In this document: positions 61,749 to 64,000 of the stretch, piece by piece | Position numbering within the stretch: position 1 is the first letter of the stretch | How the letters are laid out: each line of letters starts with the position of its first letter | Assembly: GCA_024426085.1 (NCBI GenBank) | Contig: CP087971.1 | Coordinates: forward strand, 70,001 to 134,000 | Direction: 5' to 3' | DNA: 64,000 nucleotides | From: Rhizobium sp. RCAM05350 | Lineage (GTDB): Bacteria; Pseudomonadota; Alphaproteobacteria; Rhizobiales; Rhizobiaceae | Translations under genes and position numbers: made by a program | The notes under the pieces: generated by a model | The model's input: only the letters and a program-made list of their open reading frames with translations | Databases searched by the model: none | Told to the model about the DNA's origin: nothing

Positions 61749-62429
61749 GTGATACCCTGGACCCTGATTGACACAGCGACAATGCCGGACGGCGGCGGCG
61801 AACTGCGGCTGAAACAGCGCGGAACCGAATTCTCCATCATGCTCGGCACGATCGAACTGATGAACAGCCGGCTGAGCGGTTCGGAAGAAGCGCTGGCCCG
61901 CCTGTCCTACGAGCGGGTACGCAGCCATGCCCGGCCGCATATGCTGATCGGCGGACTCGGCATGGGGTTCACGCTGAGAGCTGCACTCGCCGAGCTTCCG
62001 TCGGACGCACGCATCACCGTCGGCGAACTCGTGCCCGCCGTCGTCGCCTGGGCGCGTGGCCCAATGGCCGAGGTGTTCGTGGGTTGTCTCGATGATGACA
62101 GGGTGACCATTCGAGAAGGCGATGTCGGCCGTCTCATCCAGTCGGCTGCCACCGAATATGACGCGATCCTGCTTGATGTCGACAATGGTCCGGAGGGGCT
62201 GACCCGCAGGGCAAACGACGATCTCTACAGCGTCGCAGGCCTTCGTGCGGCGCGCAAGGCGCTGAAGCCGAACGGCGTTCTTTCTGTCTGGTCATCGGCG
62301 CCGGACGCAGGCTTCACGCGCCGGCTGAAGGAGGCAGGTTTCGCTGTTGAAGAACTGTCGGTTCGTGCCAGCACCAAGGGCCGCGGCGCGCGCCATGTCA
62401 TCTGGATGGCGACCAGGACGGGACGCTAA
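61749..62429 (+). CDS. Spermidine-synthase-like SAM-dependent methyltransferase family protein
   Basis: From GTG 61749 the frame gives MIPWTLIDTATMPDGGGELR, MLGTIELMNSRLSGSEEALA, PHMLIGGLGMGFTLRAALAE (SAM/dcSAM-binding glycine motif), ITVGELVPAVVAWARGPMAE, YDAILLDVDNGPEGLTRRAN and LKPNGVLSVWSSAPDAGFTR. About 227 residues, like a class of spermidine-synthase-fold proteins in Alphaproteobacteria whose role is not established. It is intact. The frame runs uninterrupted from the upstream ligase only because of that gene's shift; the two are separate proteins, 56 nt apart. Confidence 0.8.
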   Translation: MIPWTLIDTATMPDGGGELRLKQRGTEFSIMLGTIELMNSRLSGSEEALARLSYERVRSHARPHMLIGGLGMGFTLRAALAELPSDARITVGELVPAVVAWARGPMAEVFVGCLDDDRVTIREGDVGRLIQSAATEYDAILLDVDNGPEGLTRRANDDLYSVAGLRAARKALKPNGVLSVWSSAPDAGFTRRLKEAGFAVEELSVRASTKGRGARHVIWMATRTGR

Positions 62430-62442
62430 CCGCCGTCCCGTC
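62417..62442. terminator. Convergent terminator hairpin
   Basis: GACGGGACG and CGTCCCGTC form a perfect 9-bp stem with an 8-nt loop that includes the methyltransferase stop. It lies just before the end of the opposite small secreted gene (stop 62444). Confidence 0.6.
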
Positions 62443-62443
62443 G

Positions 62444-62812
62444 CTAAAGACCTTCGCGTTCCAAAAGGATACGCACCTCGTCGAACCGGCGTTTGTTTTC
62501 CTCATTCTTTTCGCCCGCCGAATAACAGGTGCTGGCGAGGCAAAAGCGCTTCAGCCTGAACGGTGCCTTGGCGCTGTCGAACTGGCATTCGATCGTGTCG
62601 ACCATGTCCTTCTTCTCGACGCCGTCGCGGGTGGAATAGGTCATGCGTGCGCCCGGCGGCTTGAGTTCTGGGAACGACTGGACGACGCCGGTATGCAGGG
62701 TGTCGGTCATCAGCAGATGCTTTGCCACCTTCACGCACAGGTCTTCAACCTTCATCGACTGGGCGGCGGCCGGCGAGGCCAACAGCACCAGGGCAAGTAA
62801 GATTTTTCTCAT
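62444..62812 (-). CDS. Small secreted protein of unknown function
   Basis: An intact 122-residue protein. MRKILLALVLLASPAAAQ is a clear signal peptide, probably cut after AAA or AAAQ. The mature part MKVEDLCVKVAKHLLMTDTL contains four or five cysteines (EDLC, IECQFD, KRFCLASTCYSAGEK) that could form disulfides in the periplasm, and the end ENKRRFDEVRILLEREGL is helical. I do not recognise the family. It is monocistronic, convergent with the ligase operon. Confidence 0.75.
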   Translation of the reverse strand: MRKILLALVLLASPAAAQSMKVEDLCVKVAKHLLMTDTLHTGVVQSFPELKPPGARMTYSTRDGVEKKDMVDTIECQFDSAKAPFRLKRFCLASTCYSAGEKNEENKRRFDEVRILLEREGL

Positions 62813-63140
62813 TACACACTCCTGAAACGCCGGCGCCCAAAGCCGATGCGCCGGACTTAACGGCGCTCATCGCTTTTGGTTCCACAGAAGACGGTGCAAA
62901 ACGCCTCGCGTAGTTGTGAAACCCGTCGACTGCATATGAATTGAGCGTAGGATCGTGGTGCGAAATCTTTTTGACGCGTCCATTTCGCAAACTTGGGAAC
63001 GCACAATTCTGTTGTAAAATCCCTGGTTTTGTAGCCCTGAAGATTCCACGCAATAATTCGTCGTGCGGGGCTTTTCCGGCGGAACCAAGCGCTCTCGTCG
63101 CAGTTTCTATTTGGCCACTTTGACAAGGGGAGAGAAGCAG
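62813..63140. other. Intergenic region with a stress-type promoter
   Basis: No gene seen. It contains a GGAAC-N17-GTT element (63081-63105) before the DUF2934 gene. The upstream part should hold the promoter of the secreted-protein gene. Confidence 0.5.
63081..63105 (+). promoter_or_regulatory. EcfG (general stress response)-like promoter
   Basis: GGAAC (63081-63085) and GTT (63103-63105) are 17 nt apart, matching the alphaproteobacterial EcfG consensus GGAAC-N16/17-cGTT apart from the base just before GTT (A instead of C). It lies 35 nt upstream of the DUF2934 start, with GGGGAGAGAAGC as leader. Confidence 0.5.
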
Positions 63141-63470
63141 ATGACGGATATCAGCGAAGACGACATCAGAATGCGGGCCCACGCTCTTTGGGAAGCCGAC
63201 GGCCGTCCGGACGGAAGCCATGACGTGCATTGGCAGCAGGCATTGCGGGAATTGACGGAGGAGGCCGGTGCGGTTGCTGGGGCTGTTCCGCCGGCTCCGG
63301 CAAAGACCTCCAAGCTTTCCGTCGTCAAGAATGAAGCGGCAATCGAACCTGTTGTCCTGCAAGCGCAGCAAGACTGCCTGATTTTTGGCACTCCGTATGA
63401 AGTGCCGGCCAACCGGCACTTCATACGTTTTCACGTATCCGGTTGTGCGCTATGGCGCGTTTCGACGTGA
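63141..63470 (+). CDS. DUF2934 domain protein (probable frameshift at the C-terminus)
   Basis: MTDISEDDIRMRAHALWEAD with GRPDGSHDVHWQQALREL is the DUF2934 signature found in small rhizobial proteins. As read it ends RFHVSGCALWRVST, but its last 25 codons run straight through a strong terminator hairpin, so a 1-nt shift just upstream and a true stop near 63381 are likely, giving about 80 residues. It has GGGGAGAG before the start. Function unknown; the promoter suggests expression under general stress. Confidence 0.75.
   Translation: MTDISEDDIRMRAHALWEADGRPDGSHDVHWQQALRELTEEAGAVAGAVPPAPAKTSKLSVVKNEAAIEPVVLQAQQDCLIFGTPYEVPANRHFIRFHVSGCALWRVST
63394..63427 (+). terminator. Strong rho-independent terminator
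   Basis: A perfect 15-bp stem (CGTATGAAGTGCCGG with its complement) around CCAA, followed by TTTT. It should end the DUF2934 transcript although the reading frame as sequenced passes through it. Confidence 0.8.
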
Positions 63471-63645
63471 GAGGGAATGGAAAATCGAACATTCGCGGCG
63501 GCCGATTTTGCGATGCAAAATTTTTACGTCTCCGATACGCTTTTCTGCGGACATCGACTTCGCTTTGCAACATCATGGGGCTCGCCGACCTGCTTCGTGC
63601 AGCTGCGTCGCGGTGATAACCGATGCTACAAGGAATGTGACCCGC

Positions 63646-64000
63646 GTGAAGATACTTTCGGTGACGTCGGAAATCTTTCCATTGATCAAGACCGGCGGCC
63701 TTGCGGATGTCACAGGCTCGCTGCCAAAGGCCCTTGAGGGCTACAGCTGCTATACGCGCACGCTCGTGCCCGGCTATCCGCAGCTGTTTGCCAAGCTTCC
63801 AGGTGCCCGGCAGGTTTATTTCTTCCCCGACCTGTTCGGTGCCCCGGCGTCGCTTCTGGAAGCCCGCTACGAGCAGCTTGATCTGCTGATCCTCGATGCG
63901 CCCGCCCTCTACAATCGCCCCGGTGGTCCCTATCTCGACGGATCCGGCCACGATCATTCGGACAATTGGAAACGGTTTGCCGTCTTGTCCTATGTGGCGT
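63646..64000 (+). CDS. glgA: Glycogen synthase, N-terminal part (cut by window edge)
   Basis: From GTG 63646 an uninterrupted frame runs to the window end: MKILSVTSEIFPLIKTGGLA and DVTGSLPKALEGYS carry the ADP-glucose-binding KTGGLAD motif, followed by TRTLVPGYPQLFAKLPGARQ, YLDGSGHDHSDNWKRFAVLS. This is the GT5 glycogen synthase (ADP-glucose) start. No AUG-start frame exists here, so the GTG start matters; GGAATG lies 10 nt upstream. It adds glucose to growing glycogen. The usual glgC is not directly upstream. Confidence 0.88.
   Translation, partial: MKILSVTSEIFPLIKTGGLADVTGSLPKALEGYSCYTRTLVPGYPQLFAKLPGARQVYFFPDLFGAPASLLEARYEQLDLLILDAPALYNRPGGPYLDGSGHDHSDNWKRFAVLSYVA

Noticed and set aside
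60645..62429. A single 594-residue frame that looks like a fusion of the ATP-grasp ligase and the methyltransferase
   Set aside because: The frame joins only because of an extra base near 61461. The conserved end of the ligase continues in another frame to a stop at 61692, and the methyltransferase has its own GTG start at 61749.
63477..63737. An 86-residue plus-strand frame overlapping the start of glgA
   Set aside because: It runs into the KTGGLAD-coding part of glgA in the wrong phase and has no motif of its own.

Overview
The window looks like part of a repABC replicon (chromid or megaplasmid) from a Rhizobiaceae member of the Agrobacterium/Rhizobium type. A repA-repB-repC cassette lies at 25.5-29.1 kb, with the characteristic repB-repC intergenic RNA region and two identical 16-bp palindromes upstream of repA. 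Around it is the usual rhizobial accessory content: many sugar ABC transporters, FadR/IclR/DeoR/TetR regulators and oxidative sugar catabolism. Most genes are conserved but broken by one or a few 1-nt shifts, often in short G/C or A runs, and replication genes are hit as often as accessory genes. I read these as probable sequence errors and annotate each broken gene over its full reconstructed span.

Layout. (1) 0-20 kb: two sugar-acid modules. Module A (0.3-10.8 kb) has a FadR-type regulator, an RbsABC-like transporter, an SDR, two mannonate dehydratases, an SMP-30 lactonase, an RraA-like protein, a mutarotase-like protein and a KDG kinase, which together suggest hexuronate/mannonate use through 2-keto-3-deoxygluconate. 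Module B (11-20 kb) has a second FadR regulator, an enolase-superfamily dehydratase, a second ribose/fructose-type transporter, an SDR, an aldose 1-epimerase, an FAH-fold enzyme and a ketoglutarate-semialdehyde dehydrogenase, which suggest a Weimberg-like route from a pentose to 2-oxoglutarate. (2) 20-25.5 kb: mobile-element scar with a Tn3 transposase fragment, an IS6-family IS, a Phd/PIN toxin-antitoxin pair and a tyrosine recombinase, then a gene-poor stretch. (3) 25.5-29.1 kb: repABC. (4) 29-32.5 kb: GGDEF-EAL protein and a PhcB-like methyltransferase. (5) 32.5-44.7 kb: a nearly complete oxidative L-fucose pathway with its own ABC transporter, IclR regulator, mutarotase and lactonase. (6) 44.7-47.5 kb: MaoC, CaiB CoA-transferase and a solute-binding-fold protein without signal peptide. 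(7) 48-54 kb: aspartate 4-decarboxylase with AspT antiporter, and an eryR-tpiA2-rpiB trio. (8) 54.5-64 kb: SPW protein, pncB, TetR, an operon of N-formylglutamate amidohydrolase, QEGLA/DUF1704 metallopeptidase-like protein, ATP-grasp ligase and SAM methyltransferase, a small secreted protein, a DUF2934 protein and the start of glycogen synthase.

The genes in the sugar regions work as import-plus-degradation units: a periplasmic binding protein and ABC transporter bring in the sugar, a mutarotase and dehydrogenase make the lactone, a lactonase opens it, a dehydratase makes the 2-keto-3-deoxy acid, and kinase, hydrolase or dehydrogenase steps deliver pyruvate, lactate or 2-oxoglutarate. Three of the transporter operons carry a strong hairpin directly after the binding-protein gene. 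The most intriguing uncharacterised unit is the 57.9-62.4 kb operon, which pairs an ATP-grasp ligase with a homologue of the eukaryotic tubulin detyrosinase MATCAP.
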